The position numbers and the translations under genes were made by a program. A DNA stretch of 49,386 bases, from positions 1 to 49,386 of the forward strand of contig NZ_AZGF01000017.1 in NCBI RefSeq assembly GCF_001434475.1, given 5' to 3'. A model generated the notes under the pieces. It made no database searches. It had not been told where the DNA came from and saw nothing but the letters and a program-made list of their open reading frames with translations. Numbering within the stretch: the first letter of the stretch is position 1; every line of letters begins with the position of its first letter. Source of the stretch: Paucilactobacillus suebicus DSM 5007 = KCTC 3549 (GTDB lineage: Bacteria; Bacillota; Bacilli; Lactobacillales; Lactobacillaceae). This document shows positions 20,248-29,017 of the stretch, piece after piece.

Positions 20248-21042
20248 TTAACGACGTGAACGTTGTTGCTGTTGACGAGGTTGACTTCCGAATGCACCAC
20301 CAACAATGTGGTAACGGCGACGCAGGTAGATGTCTCCGGCAAAACCTGCAACTGCCAAGATGATATAAACAAATCCAGGTAATTGAGCGTTGATTCCACG
20401 TGCTGGCATAAATCCGACGGCAAAGTAAATTCCAATCCAGACAACCAGTGCTAATGCAACAACCCCAATTTTGTACCAGATATTATGTTGAGGCTTGCCC
20501 TTTGGTGCTGGTTGAATTGTCTTGCTAACCCAAGCAAACAACATACCACCAAATACTGCAATTAAAATAATGGCTAAAATACCACTAGTGCCTGACATGC
20601 TGCCTTGATTTGATAATGATTTAGGTGAAAAGACACCCATCAATCCAAACATAATTGCAAAAATGTTAAAGAACATTAGTCCATTATCTATTGCTAACAG
20701 TTTAAAACTGCTTTGTTCCCGTGGACCACCAACTGGTTGCTTTGGTCCATGGATTAGTTCATCAGCCTTTTCAGTTGGGGTGCCAAACAAACGCTTGGCA
20801 GTGTCGCCCTTCTTCTGGCCTTCAAGCAAAGCATCAATGGTTGTTTGAATGGCATCTGGCTTCTTATCTTCTTTAATTCCTTGTTCGTCTAACTGCTTGT
20901 TTAATTGGAACATAAATTCCTCATTACGCTTTGTTAGCCCATATTCACTAAATTGACGGTGTTCGTTTGCGTTATCTTGATGAACTCGCTCACGTTGGGC
21001 ACTGCCGGCTGCCGCATTACGCGGTTGGTTATTTTCACTCAA
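20248..21042 (-). CDS. DUF1129 family membrane protein
   Basis: 264 residues from a TTG start at 21042 (GGAGG 8 nt upstream). A hydrophilic N-terminal half with FSEYGLTKRNEEFMFQLNKQL and GTPTEKADEL, followed by four hydrophobic segments (about 118-136, 152-170, 191-211, 222-238), and an arginine/glutamine-rich tail (QPRQQQQRSRR). This organisation and its place between ychF and guaB match the DUF1129 proteins of lactobacilli, whose function is unknown. Followed by a strong terminator. Confidence 0.8.
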   Translation of the reverse strand: MSENNQPRNAAAGSAQRERVHQDNANEHRQFSEYGLTKRNEEFMFQLNKQLDEQGIKEDKKPDAIQTTIDALLEGQKKGDTAKRLFGTPTEKADELIHGPKQPVGGPREQSSFKLLAIDNGLMFFNIFAIMFGLMGVFSPKSLSNQGSMSGTSGILAIILIAVFGGMLFAWVSKTIQPAPKGKPQHNIWYKIGVVALALVVWIGIYFAVGFMPARGINAQLPGFVYIILAVAGFAGDIYLRRRYHIVGGAFGSQPRQQQQRSRR

Positions 21043-21152
21043 TGATGGTACCTCCGATTTATTTTTTTGCTGGTTAGGTTTGGATTGGTTCGTTTGTTAC
21101 TTTGTTCGAGTACTTAAAACATTGTTTGGATCACTTTTACTGCTATTTTGTG

Positions 21153-21274
21153 GAAACGTGTTCGAGCCCCCAGGTGCTAGACATATAAGTCACTTTGATC
21201 AAAATCGCCAAAACCAGGCGTTTTTGACCAAAGCGTCTTATATGACCGCACCTACCCGGGGGCTCTCACACTCT
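21153..21274 (+). repeat. Extragenic element E2, complete, overlapping the ychF stop
   Basis: GAAACGTG...CACACTCT. Outer arms GAGCCCCC / GGGGGCTC, then AG-GTGC / GCAC-CT with unpaired ACCC on the right arm, then CATATAAG / CTTATATG and an inner stem CTTTGATCAAAA / TTTTTGACCAAAG. The right end shares two bases with the ychF TAG (21273-21275). Confidence 0.88.
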
Positions 21275-22373
21275 AGACGTTGAACCTAAACTCAACCACA
21301 TCCCCATCTTGCATGACATAATCCTTGCCTTCAAGTCTTAACTTGCCGGCCTCTCTCACTGCTGCTTGGGTTTCGTGTTCGTCTAAGTCTTCAAAGCTCA
21401 TTACTTCTGCCCTGATGAAGCCTCTTTCAAAGTCTGAGTGAATGATTCCGGCCGCTTGTGGTGCTTTCGTTCCCTTCTTATACGTCCAGGCACGAGTTTC
21501 CTTACCACCAGCGGTGAAGAATGTCTCCAAGCCTAATAATTTGTATGAAGCACGAATTAAGCGGTTTAATCCTGGTTCTTCAACGCCTTCCATTTCTAGA
21601 AACTCAGACTTTTCATCGTCGTCCATTTCAGCGATTTCTTCTTCACTTGCAGCAGCGACACCGATTACCTCTGCGCCCTCATCTTTAACGTAGTCGCGGA
21701 TCGATTGGATGTACTTGTTACCATCAGGATCACTCATGTCATCTTCGGCAATATTAGCCACATACAATACAGGTTTTGAAGTCAGTAGGAATAGTCCCTT
21801 AACGATTGGAAGTTCGTCTTCTGAAAAATCAATTGTCCGCACGCCTTTGCCAGCTTCGAGGACTGGCTTAATTTTTTCTAGAACAGCTAATTCAGCCTTG
21901 GCTTCTTTATCGCTACCCTTGGCAGCACGTTGAACCTTAGCCAGACGCTTATCAACAGCTTCAAGATCGGATAATCCCAATTCCAAATTGATTGTTTCAA
22001 TATCATCAATTGGATCAATCTTACCAGTCACATGGGTGATATTGTCATCATCGAATGCCCGCACAACGTGTACAATCGCATCAACCTGACGAATATTTTC
22101 AAGAAACTTGTTACCAAGACCTTCACCCTTGCTGGCACCTTTAACGATTCCGGCAATATCAGTAAATTCAAAGGTTGTCGGAACTACTTTTTTAGCTGGA
22201 ATTAATTCTTGAATCCGATCCAAACGTTTATCAGGAACCTCTACCATCCCCACGTTTGGATCAATCGTTGCAAACGGGTAGTTAGCCATTTCTGCTCCCG
22301 CTTTAGTAATTGCATTAAATAAGGTTGATTTACCAACGTTTGGCAAACCGACGATTCCTGCTGTTAACGCCAT
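21273..22373 (-). CDS. ychF: Redox-regulated ATPase/GTPase YchF (Obg family)
   Basis: 366 residues, full length. P-loop GLPNVGKST (residues 8-16), switch region [23 protein letters not shown]-type C-terminal domain ([34 protein letters not shown]). YchF binds ATP in preference to GTP, associates with ribosomes and influences stress responses. Starts at ATG 22373, 26 bp after the DUF951 gene, so the two are probably co-transcribed from the parAB side. The stop codon overlaps element E2. Confidence 0.96.
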   Translation of the reverse strand: MALTAGIVGLPNVGKSTLFNAITKAGAEMANYPFATIDPNVGMVEVPDKRLDRIQELIPAKKVVPTTFEFTDIAGIVKGASKGEGLGNKFLENIRQVDAIVHVVRAFDDDNITHVTGKIDPIDDIETINLELGLSDLEAVDKRLAKVQRAAKGSDKEAKAELAVLEKIKPVLEAGKGVRTIDFSEDELPIVKGLFLLTSKPVLYVANIAEDDMSDPDGNKYIQSIRDYVKDEGAEVIGVAAASEEEIAEMDDDEKSEFLEMEGVEEPGLNRLIRASYKLLGLETFFTAGGKETRAWTYKKGTKAPQAAGIIHSDFERGFIRAEVMSFEDLDEHETQAAVREAGKLRLEGKDYVMQDGDVVEFRFNV

Positions 22374-22399
22374 CTGTTAATTCACTCTTTCTTTTATTT

Positions 22400-22594
22400 T
22401 TAGTCTTCGTTAGACTCTGCTTTTCTCAGTACCTTTTTCATTCTTTTTTCAAAGTTGCGGCGGCTCATCATAACGACATGACCACAACCGAGGCACTTGA
22501 TCTTAATATCCGCACCCATTCGAATGATCTCCCATTCATTGCTGCCACATGGGTGTTGTTTCTTCATCATTACTACATCACCTTTATCGTACAT
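22400..22594 (-). CDS. DUF951 small zinc-binding-type protein
   Basis: 64 residues with cysteines C16, C34 and C37 plus H39 in HPCGSNEWEI...KCLGCGH, the signature of DUF951 proteins, followed by a basic helix (SRRNFEKRMKKVLRKAE). The family lies between parB and ychF in many Firmicutes; its role is unknown, and metal binding is inferred from the cysteines. The ATG has GAGG upstream. Element E3 separates it from parB. Confidence 0.9.
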   Translation of the reverse strand: MYDKGDVVMMKKQHPCGSNEWEIIRMGADIKIKCLGCGHVVMMSRRNFEKRMKKVLRKAESNED

Positions 22595-22654
22595 GGTAGA
22601 GGCCTCCTTTTTTGCTTTTGTTTTATGTTTGGACCACTTTGCAACAGTTTAGTG

Positions 22655-22775
22655 GAAACGTGTTCGAGTCCCCAGATGCTAGACATATAAGCTACTTAAT
22701 CACAAAGCGCAAAGCCCTGCGCTTTATGATTAAGCATCTTATATGACCGCATCTACCCGGGGTTCCTCACACTCT
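22655..22775 (+). repeat. Extragenic element E3, complete, overlapping the parB stop
   Basis: GAAACGTG...CACACTCT. Arms GTCCCC / GGGGTT, AG-ATGC / GCAT-CT with unpaired ACCC on the right, CATATAAG / CTTATATG, inner stem CTTAATCA / TGATTAAG and CAAAGCGCA / TGCGCTTTA. Closest relative of E2; where E2 has GTGC/GCAC it has ATGC/GCAT, a compensated change. Shares two bases with the parB TAG (22774-22776). Confidence 0.88.
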
Positions 22776-23655
22776 AATTTAAATCTATATCCAGCAACTC
22801 CAAAATTCTGCTCAAATCATCATTTGATAGATAAGGGATTTCGATCTTGCCCGCATCTTCTTGCTTGTTTGATTGGGTTAGTGCAACCTTTGTGCCGAAT
22901 TTTGATTGCAATTGTTCTTCTGCTGCTCTTGTGAATACAGACTTTTTCGATTCTTTTTTATTGGCCTTTTTCTTCATTGCGCCATTCATTTGGTTAACGA
23001 CGACTTCAAGTTGACGCACAGTTAAGTTTTGTTTGACAGTGCGTTTTGCCAACGCCACTAGTTTATCCTTGTCTTTCAATCCAAGCAATGTTCGTGCCTG
23101 ACCCATTGATAGCTGGTCTGCCTGCAACATATCCTTGATCATTTTTGGCAATCCAAGTAATCGTAAGTAGTTAGCAATATATGGCCGGCTTTTACCCAGT
23201 CTGGTTGCTACTTCTGCTTGCGTCAATGACAGTTTATCCATCAAGTTAGCATAGGCCTGAGCTTCTTCAAGTGGTGTTAAGTCTTCACGTTGCAAGTTTT
23301 CCAAAACGGCAACTTCCATCATTTGTTCGTCATTCATTTCACGGATGATGGCCGGAATTGTTGTTTTTTTGGCTAGCTTCGAAGCACGGAACCGACGTTC
23401 ACCAGCAATAATTTCATAACGCTTCAGTTTTTTATCTGGTCGTCTTAAAATAATTGGCTGGAAGACGCCTGATTTTTCAATGGAAGATGCTAGTTCCTTT
23501 AATGCCTTGGAATCAAAAATTCGTCGTGGCTGGTAAGGGTTCGCACGGATTTCACTAATTTTTACCTCTTCGACATTTTCTTCACTCGCCGCTACATCAT
23601 TGTCTTCGAATAATGCCTCAATTCCACGGCCAAGTCCTTTTTTACTATTTGCCAT
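22774..23655 (-). CDS. parB: Chromosome partitioning protein ParB (Spo0J)
   Basis: 293 residues. N-terminal GLGRGIEALF (ParA-stimulating end), CTPase/clamp motifs ANPYQPRRIF and AGERRFRAS, ENLQREDL, helix-turn-helix around LTQAEVATRLGKSRPYIANYLRLL, C-terminal dimerisation part. ParB loads at parS sites, slides as a CTP-dependent clamp and drives origin segregation with ParA. ATG 23655 lies inside the 3' end of parA (11-bp overlap), showing translational coupling. The stop codon is embedded in element E3. Confidence 0.95.
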   Translation of the reverse strand: MANSKKGLGRGIEALFEDNDVAASEENVEEVKISEIRANPYQPRRIFDSKALKELASSIEKSGVFQPIILRRPDKKLKRYEIIAGERRFRASKLAKKTTIPAIIREMNDEQMMEVAVLENLQREDLTPLEEAQAYANLMDKLSLTQAEVATRLGKSRPYIANYLRLLGLPKMIKDMLQADQLSMGQARTLLGLKDKDKLVALAKRTVKQNLTVRQLEVVVNQMNGAMKKKANKKESKKSVFTRAAEEQLQSKFGTKVALTQSNKQEDAGKIEIPYLSNDDLSRILELLDIDLN

Positions 23656-24412
23656 GCGCTGCTAACACTTCCTTTGCAAGTTGACGGTAAACTTCAGCCC
23701 CATTGGACTTTGGATCATAATCAATAATTGGTAGTCCGTGGCTTGGTGCCTCAGCCAAACGAACATTACGAGGAATAATTGTTTCGTAGACCTGGTCGCC
23801 GAAGAATTTCTTAACCTCTTCATTAACCTGCTGGCCAAGGTTAGTCCGTGCATCGAACATCGTCATCAACACGCCTTCAATCTTCAGATCCGGATTAAAG
23901 TGTTTTTGAACTAGTTTAATTGTATTTAATAACTGACTAAGGCCTTCCAAAGCATAATATTCACTTTGAACTGGGATCAAAATCGAATCACTGGCAGTAA
24001 ATGCATTAATGGTTAGCAATCCAAGCGATGGTGGGCAGTCAATCAAGACGTAGTCGTAGTTATCATCAACTGATTCAATCGCATCCTTTAAGCGCGTTTC
24101 ACGAGCCATCATTGATGTAAGTTCGATTTCTGCACCAGACAATTGGATTGTCGTAGGTACAATATCTAAGCCATCATGAACTGTCTTTAAGATAACATCT
24201 TCCAATGGAGTTTCGTTAATCAATACATCGTAGACATCTTGTTCAATTGACGCTTTGGAAATGCCGGTACCACTGGTAGCGTTACCCTGCGGATCGATGT
24301 CGATCAGTAAGACTTTTTTCCCGGCTTCGGCTAAGCAAGCGCCAAGATTGACACTGGTAGTAGTTTTACCAACGCCTCCTTTTTGATTGGCTAATGCAAT
24401 CACATATCCCAT
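23645..24412 (-). CDS. parA: Chromosome partitioning ATPase ParA (Soj)
   Basis: 255 residues from ATG 24412 (MGYVIALANQ; GGCGG upstream), preferred over an upstream in-frame start that would overlap noc. Deviant Walker A KGGVGKTT (residues 11-18) with the signature lysine, DPQGNATSG, and VLIDCPPSLG. ParA-type ATPases dimerise with ATP, bind DNA and are released by ParB. It lies between noc and parB in one operon. Confidence 0.96.
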   Translation of the reverse strand: MGYVIALANQKGGVGKTTTSVNLGACLAEAGKKVLLIDIDPQGNATSGTGISKASIEQDVYDVLINETPLEDVILKTVHDGLDIVPTTIQLSGAEIELTSMMARETRLKDAIESVDDNYDYVLIDCPPSLGLLTINAFTASDSILIPVQSEYYALEGLSQLLNTIKLVQKHFNPDLKIEGVLMTMFDARTNLGQQVNEEVKKFFGDQVYETIIPRNVRLAEAPSHGLPIIDYDPKSNGAEVYRQLAKEVLAAHGK

Positions 24413-24428
24413 TTCATTTACCGCCTTT

Positions 24429-25298
24429 CTAATCGCTAGTCTTTGGAATTTCAATCACGATTTCATAGTGATCATCTTTTTCTTCTTCATGCGTGTTAAT
24501 GGTTATACCATTATCTTGAACCATCTTAATTGACTGTTTAATCGTATTCACAGCTAATCGTGGATCGTTAGCAGTACCCTTTGCAGTTTTTCGCGCACGT
24601 CGTTTTGCTTTTTTCTTTGGCGCTACTTTATCGACAACCGCTTCTGATTCAACCGCCTTGCCCATCATTTGTGCGATTAAATCCTCAGTCTGCTTAACCG
24701 TTAACTTATCATTAACGATCTGCATTAAAACATCTCCTTGTTGATCCTCGCTTAATTCTAGCATTGCACGACCATGACGTTCACTAATTCGTTTGTCCAA
24801 GATAGCATTCTGAACAGGAGAAATTAACTTAAGTAACCGCAGTTTGTTGGCCACAAACGATTGGCTCTTTCCCATTCCCTTTGCTAATGCAGTCTGTGTC
24901 AAATGGTTCAAGTCCATTAAATCTCGATAAGCTTGAGCTTCTTCCACAGAGCTCAATTGTTCACGTTGCAGGTTTTCAATCAATGCAAGTGACGCAGTCT
25001 CTTTATCGTTCATTTTTTCAACAATAGCTGGAACCTTTTCCCAGCCTAATTCACTAATTGCACGATAACGACGTTCGCCGGCAATAATCTCATATTTACC
25101 TTCTTCATACTCGCGCAGAATGATTGGCTGTAACAGTCCATGTTCCTGAATTGTTTCCGCCAGTTCCTTAATTGCCGTTGGATCAAACACCTTACGTGGT
25201 TGGAACCGGTTTGGAGTGATCTTTGCGACTTCCACTTCAACAACCTGATTAGTTGCAGGTTGATTTTTTTTATTTCTATTGAATAGTGAAAATGCCAT
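24429..25298 (-). CDS. noc: Nucleoid occlusion protein Noc (ParB family)
   Basis: 289 residues. An N-terminal FSLFNR segment, where Noc proteins carry a membrane-binding amphipathic helix, then ITPNRFQPRKVF, AGERRYRA, ENLQREQL and a helix-turn-helix (LTQTALAKGMGKSQSFVANKLRLL). A lysine/arginine-rich linker (APKKKAKRRARKTAKG) precedes the C-terminal domain. As the ParB paralogue upstream of parA next to rsmG it is called Noc, which keeps division septa off the nucleoid. Gaps of 18 bp to rsmG and 16 bp to parA indicate one operon. Confidence 0.9.
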   Translation of the reverse strand: MAFSLFNRNKKNQPATNQVVEVEVAKITPNRFQPRKVFDPTAIKELAETIQEHGLLQPIILREYEEGKYEIIAGERRYRAISELGWEKVPAIVEKMNDKETASLALIENLQREQLSSVEEAQAYRDLMDLNHLTQTALAKGMGKSQSFVANKLRLLKLISPVQNAILDKRISERHGRAMLELSEDQQGDVLMQIVNDKLTVKQTEDLIAQMMGKAVESEAVVDKVAPKKKAKRRARKTAKGTANDPRLAVNTIKQSIKMVQDNGITINTHEEEKDDHYEIVIEIPKTSD

Positions 25299-25316
25299 CT
25301 TAATCCCCCTTTTCAG

Positions 25317-26042
25317 CTAACTGATCGGCTTTTTATTTGGAACGCCGGGACGCCGTGGATATTTATCTGGCGTATTAGTTACCTTATTCATCACAATCAT
25401 TGTGCGCGGTTCATTATTAACGGGTAACGAAAGCTTCTCTGTTTGAGCAACTTCTGCACCGAGTACTTCGACAGCATGCTTTGCAGCCGTCATCTCGTCA
25501 TCAGCTTGACTGGCCTTCATGGCAATAAAAATACCACTAACTGAGACAAGAGGTATGCACAACTCACTCAATACTGACAAACGCGCTACTGCACGCGCAG
25601 TTACAACATCAAAGGCCTCACGATATTGACTCTTTTTTGCGCCAAACGTTTCGGCTCGATCATGAATAAGAGTTACATCACTTAGACCAAGATGGTCAAC
25701 TAGTTTTTCTAGAAAACTGATCCGTTTATTTAAAGCATCCACAATTGTGACTTTCAGTTGAGGAAAGGCAATCTTAATTGGCAGCGATGGAAAACCGGCT
25801 CCCGCACCAACGTCACAAAGTGTTAACGACTGGTTTTGCAATTGTGGTGAAACAATTGCTGGAGTAATCGAGTCGTAGAAATGCTTTAGGTATACTTCAT
25901 CACGTTCCGTAATGCTTGTCAAATTGACCTGTTCGTTCCCAGTCACGAGGTCTTCATAGTATGTTTGAAACTGCTGCATCTGGTGATCAGTCAAATTAAT
26001 TCCGTGATCCGCCAGTGCCTGTCGAAACTGTTGTGGATTCAT
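25317..26042 (-). CDS. rsmG: 16S rRNA (guanine-N7) methyltransferase RsmG
   Basis: 241 residues from ATG 26042 (AAGGAG 7 nt upstream). SAM-binding motif CDVGAGAGFPSLP, VDALNKRISFLEKL, and DVVTARAVARL are typical. RsmG methylates the 16S rRNA 530 loop; it was formerly GidB. First gene of the rsmG-noc-parA-parB operon. An earlier in-frame start would run through the ribosome site and the inverted repeat, so it was rejected. Confidence 0.95.
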   Translation of the reverse strand: MNPQQFRQALADHGINLTDHQMQQFQTYYEDLVTGNEQVNLTSITERDEVYLKHFYDSITPAIVSPQLQNQSLTLCDVGAGAGFPSLPIKIAFPQLKVTIVDALNKRISFLEKLVDHLGLSDVTLIHDRAETFGAKKSQYREAFDVVTARAVARLSVLSELCIPLVSVSGIFIAMKASQADDEMTAAKHAVEVLGAEVAQTEKLSLPVNNEPRTMIVMNKVTNTPDKYPRRPGVPNKKPIS

Positions 26043-26060
26043 ACTTTTCTCCTTCAATTT

Positions 26061-26082
26061 GTGAAACAAATTTTTGTTTCAC
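26061..26082 (-). promoter_or_regulatory. Inverted repeat made of everted parS half-sites in the rsmG leader
   Basis: GTGAAACAAA followed two bases later by TTTGTTTCAC: a perfect 10-bp inverted repeat directly ahead of the rsmG ribosome site. GTGAAACA and TGTTTCAC are the two halves of the parS consensus but in outward order. On RNA it would form a hairpin 6 nt from the Shine-Dalgarno. Confidence 0.5.
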
Positions 26083-26092
26083 GTACGGTATT

Positions 26093-26121
26093 ACTTTACC
26101 CTAAATTAGCACTGTAATCAA
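26093..26121 (-). promoter_or_regulatory. Probable promoter of the rsmG-noc-parA-parB operon
   Basis: Minus strand TTGATT (26116-26121), 17 bp, TAAAGT (26093-26098): four of six matches in each box, located about 50 bp from the start codon. Confidence 0.5.
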
Positions 26122-26174
26122 CCGTGGCGCACAAAAATAACATCGACATCATTCAATATCTCATTATAGAAGAA

Positions 26175-26219
26175 AACGGAGACATAACCAAAGAATTTCT
26201 TCATGGTTTTGTCTCCGTT
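26175..26219 (-). terminator. Terminator of the nucleoside hydrolase gene
   Basis: Stem AACGGAGACAAAACCA / TGGTTATGTCTCCGTT with an AAGAAATTC-type loop, followed on the minus strand by TTCTTC. Lies about 30 nt after the stop. Confidence 0.75.
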
Positions 26220-26250
26220 TAGAGAGGATTGTTGTTTATTTTTTTAATGA

Positions 26251-27162
26251 TTACTTAATCTTGCTTACTTCTTCAAGGAACCACTTGTTGAAGTATTCTG
26301 TATCAATATCAACACAGACCTTAGCATTAGTCTTGCCATCATGATATGCACCACGAATGTCGCCAACTGTTTCACCCATTGCTGGTCCTTCAGTCTGGAC
26401 ATCAACCCACATTTCTTCAGTCTTAATTGCTTCAGGATGAAGCAGGTAGAAGATCGTGTTCACGTCGTGCATTGGGTGACCATTTTCATCACCATCATTG
26501 TAATGCGTAATTAATCCGTGCAACATGTTACCGGCACGTCCCAAAGTACTTAACTTATCCAAAGTTTCTGGAGTTAAGAGTGCCTTAAGTGTAATGTCCA
26601 AGCCAACCATAACGATCGGAATTCCGGAATCATACATAATTTTAGCAGCATGTGGATCAGTAAAGCAGTTAAATTCTGCGGCACTGGTCATGTTACCTTC
26701 ACTAAGGGTACCACCCATCGCGATGATCTCCTTGATGTTCTTTTTAACTTCTGGATACTGTGAGAACAGCAACGCAATGTTTGTGTAAGAGCCGGTTGGA
26801 ATCAAAGTAATTGGTTCGTCAGCAGCCAAAATCTCATCACGTAATGCTTCAACCGCACTCTTTTCGATTGGTTGCCCATAATCGTCACCAAAATCATAGC
26901 CAGGCATGCCTGATTCACCATGAATTCGTGCCGCATCTTCAAATGGCTTGATTAATGGTTGCTTTGCTCCAGCTGCAACCGGCACATCCTTGTCAAAAAA
27001 GTGAACGATCTTTAAGGCGTTAGCAGTAGTCTTATCTACTGTCACGTTACCAGCAACGGCCGTCACAAGCTTCAAATCAATCTCTGGATCATTTAAAGCC
27101 ATTGTTAATGCCGCTGCATCATCGATACCTGGGTCTGTATCCATAATAATTTTGTATGTCAT
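26251..27162 (-). CDS. Inosine-uridine preferring nucleoside hydrolase family protein
   Basis: 303 residues. N-terminal calcium-binding aspartate cluster DTDPGIDDA, the ALLFSQYPEVKKNIKEIIAMGG segment, AAEFNCFTDPHAA and the C-terminal HDVNTIFYLL match IunH/RihA-C hydrolases, which split ribonucleosides into base and ribose in the cytoplasm. The substrate range cannot be read from the sequence. It lies after nupC on the same strand, so import and cleavage of nucleosides are plausibly linked, though element E4 and a hairpin lie between. Start ATG 27162 with AGGAGG 8 nt upstream. The leader carries AAGCGCTTTC (27180-27189), similar to a cre core. Confidence 0.9.
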   Translation of the reverse strand: MTYKIIMDTDPGIDDAAALTMALNDPEIDLKLVTAVAGNVTVDKTTANALKIVHFFDKDVPVAAGAKQPLIKPFEDAARIHGESGMPGYDFGDDYGQPIEKSAVEALRDEILAADEPITLIPTGSYTNIALLFSQYPEVKKNIKEIIAMGGTLSEGNMTSAAEFNCFTDPHAAKIMYDSGIPIVMVGLDITLKALLTPETLDKLSTLGRAGNMLHGLITHYNDGDENGHPMHDVNTIFYLLHPEAIKTEEMWVDVQTEGPAMGETVGDIRGAYHDGKTNAKVCVDIDTEYFNKWFLEEVSKIK

Positions 27163-27208
27163 ACTCCATTCCTCCTGTTAGAAAGCGCTTAATTCTGTGT
27201 TGATAATA

Positions 27209-27230
27209 AGAACCTGGTTGCCCAGGTTCT
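27209..27230 (-). terminator. GC-rich hairpin between nupC and the nucleoside hydrolase
   Basis: AGAACCTGG / CCAGGTTCT, 9-bp stem with 4-nt loop, then TATTATC on the minus strand. Weak terminator or attenuator ahead of the hydrolase. Confidence 0.45.
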
Positions 27231-27288
27231 AAGTAGTTATAAAATTTTTTGTGCGTGTTTGAAATTTATATTTGGATGACTTGTAGCT

Positions 27289-27411
27289 GAAACGTGTTCA
27301 ACAACACAGAAGCCTAACATATAAGCCACGATTCTCATCGACCGCATAGTCCCGCGATCAATGAGGATCGTGGCTTATATATCGGCATCTAACCGTGTTG
27401 TTTCACACTCT
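27289..27411 (+). repeat. Extragenic element E4, complete, just after the nupC stop
   Basis: GAAACGTG...CACACTCT. Arms ACAACAC / GTGTTGT, AG-AAGCC / GGCAT-CT with unpaired AACC on the right, ATATAAGCCACGAT / ATCGTGGCTTATAT inside. Ends 7 nt from the nupC stop (27419). Confidence 0.87.
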
Positions 27412-27418
27412 GATTTTT

Positions 27419-28651
27419 TTACCAAACAAACAGTCCAACGAATCCGGCTGAGAGTAATGATACTAAAATACCAGAAAGTAGCATAAATCCAACGTTCTTG
27501 GCAATCAAATCGTTCTTTTCCTTGTTAACAATACCTTTAAAGGCACCGATAATCATACCAAGAGTACCGAAGTTAGCAAATGATGTTAAGAATACTGTCA
27601 ATACAGCACGTAAGTGAGGTGAGTAACCGTTAATAACGTCACCAGCAACTTTACCCATAACAACAAATTCATTAGTAACTAACTTAAGACCCATGTCTTG
27701 TGAAAGTGTCCATGCTTGATCGACTGGCAATCCCATCAACCATGCAAATGGGAACATGATGACACCCAGGATGCTTTCAAGTGACAATGGTTTCCAGAAT
27801 AAGGCTAAAATCTTATCAATCAAAGCGGCTAAGGCAACGAAGGCGATAACGTTAGCAGTGATGATCAAGATCAAACGACCAGCGCCAAGAATTGAATCGC
27901 CCAAGAATGAGAAGAATGGTTCACGTTTGCCATCTGAATCTTCACCTTCAGATCCAACTTTAGCAATTGTATCCTCTTCTTCTGGAACCTTGGTTGGGTT
28001 CAACATACTGGTAACAATGATCGAGTTAATAACGTTAATCGGAACAGCTGTCAAAACGAATTGGCCTGGAACCATTTGAGTATATGCACCCAAAATTGAG
28101 GCGGTAACACAACTCATTGACATCATGGCAAGTGTCAAGTTACGTTGTGCATTCATTTGACGAAGTTGAATACCTGAAATGGCAAGCACTTCAGTGTTTC
28201 CTAAGAACATCATTTCAACAGCGAAGAATGATTCGAACTTAGGTTGGCCAGTGATAAATGATAATCCACGGCCGATCCATTTGATGATCCATGGCAAGAA
28301 TCCGATATAAGTTAAAATATCGAACATTGGGACAATCATCAAAATTGGAAGAAGTGCACTTGTGACGAAGTTAAGTGACTTTGCAGTTCCTCCGAATTCA
28401 GGTGTAACCCAGTTAGGAAGAGCAAAGACAATTCCTTGATAAGCAACCTGTACTAACCAATTAAATCCATCGGCGGCTGCCTTAACGGCATCCCGACCAA
28501 CTGAGAAGCTTGTGAAAAACCATGCCAATATAAGGTTCAAAGCAATCATAATGGCAATTGACCGCCAGTTGATTCCTTTTTTGTTTTTTGAAAAAAGGAA
28601 ACCAATGGCTAGAAATACTACCAGTCCAAGAACATTTATCGCAACATACAT
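27419..28651 (-). CDS. nupC: Concentrative nucleoside transporter NupC (CNT family)
   Basis: 410 residues from ATG 28651 (AAGGGG upstream); an upstream TTG is too close to the ribosome site. Multiple membrane segments, with family landmarks FVTSALLPILMIVPMFDIL, FFAVEMMFLGNTEVLAISG, SMSCVTASILGAY, VFLTSFANFGTLGMIIGAF and NEFV. CNT proteins import nucleosides with protons or sodium. It precedes the nucleoside hydrolase on the same strand, giving a salvage pair. An AT-rich leader with cre-like AAAACGTTTT motifs lies upstream. Confidence 0.93.
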   Translation of the reverse strand: MYVAINVLGLVVFLAIGFLFSKNKKGINWRSIAIMIALNLILAWFFTSFSVGRDAVKAAADGFNWLVQVAYQGIVFALPNWVTPEFGGTAKSLNFVTSALLPILMIVPMFDILTYIGFLPWIIKWIGRGLSFITGQPKFESFFAVEMMFLGNTEVLAISGIQLRQMNAQRNLTLAMMSMSCVTASILGAYTQMVPGQFVLTAVPINVINSIIVTSMLNPTKVPEEEDTIAKVGSEGEDSDGKREPFFSFLGDSILGAGRLILIITANVIAFVALAALIDKILALFWKPLSLESILGVIMFPFAWLMGLPVDQAWTLSQDMGLKLVTNEFVVMGKVAGDVINGYSPHLRAVLTVFLTSFANFGTLGMIIGAFKGIVNKEKNDLIAKNVGFMLLSGILVSLLSAGFVGLFVW

Positions 28652-28986
28652 GGACAATAACCCCTTTACTATTTTTTTGCGCTACCGAAAAGTTCGATTG
28701 AATAAGTGCGCATCCTGGTATCGCTTCATAAATATACCCCATTTGTGATAGGTAACGCAAATGAAAACCTTTTCGCTTTTTTTAATTGTTTCAATAAACT
28801 AACTTGTTTTCTCAAATTTAATAAACATTTGATATTAAAACGTTTTACTAGTTGCTAAATATGATGTTTAAAATCTAATTTAGATTAAAATTAGATTAAA
28901 AAAACTTTTAGAAAACGTTTACTTTTCTAAAAGTTTCTGTGCCCCTGCCAAGGACTTATAGTGTAACATAGTCAAAAATTTCACAC
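28652..28986. other. nupC leader with long inverted repeat
   Basis: No gene. Near-perfect 14-bp arms (AAACTTTTAGAAAA / TTTTCTAAAAGTTT) at 28902-28936 flank CGTTTAC, so the loop holds a cre-like AAAACGTTTACT. A second AAAACGTTTT sits near 28838-28847. Catabolite control of nupC is possible. No confident -10/-35 pair was found. Confidence 0.4.
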
Positions 28987-29017
28987 AAAAAAATCGAGGC
29001 CCTTCTCTAGCCTCGAT
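28987..29017 (-). terminator. Intrinsic terminator of the structured RNA
   Basis: ATCGAGGC / GCCTCGAT stem with 9-nt loop followed on the minus strand by TTTTTTT. Confidence 0.9.

Noticed and set aside
22325-22690. 121-codon plus-strand frame opposite DUF951
   Set aside because: Antisense to the conserved DUF951 cysteine protein and the start of ychF; no independent support.
26042-26121. Canonical parS or oriC in the window
   Set aside because: Only half-sites of parS are present, and no dnaA gene or DnaA-box cluster was found; origin proximity is inferred from gene content alone.
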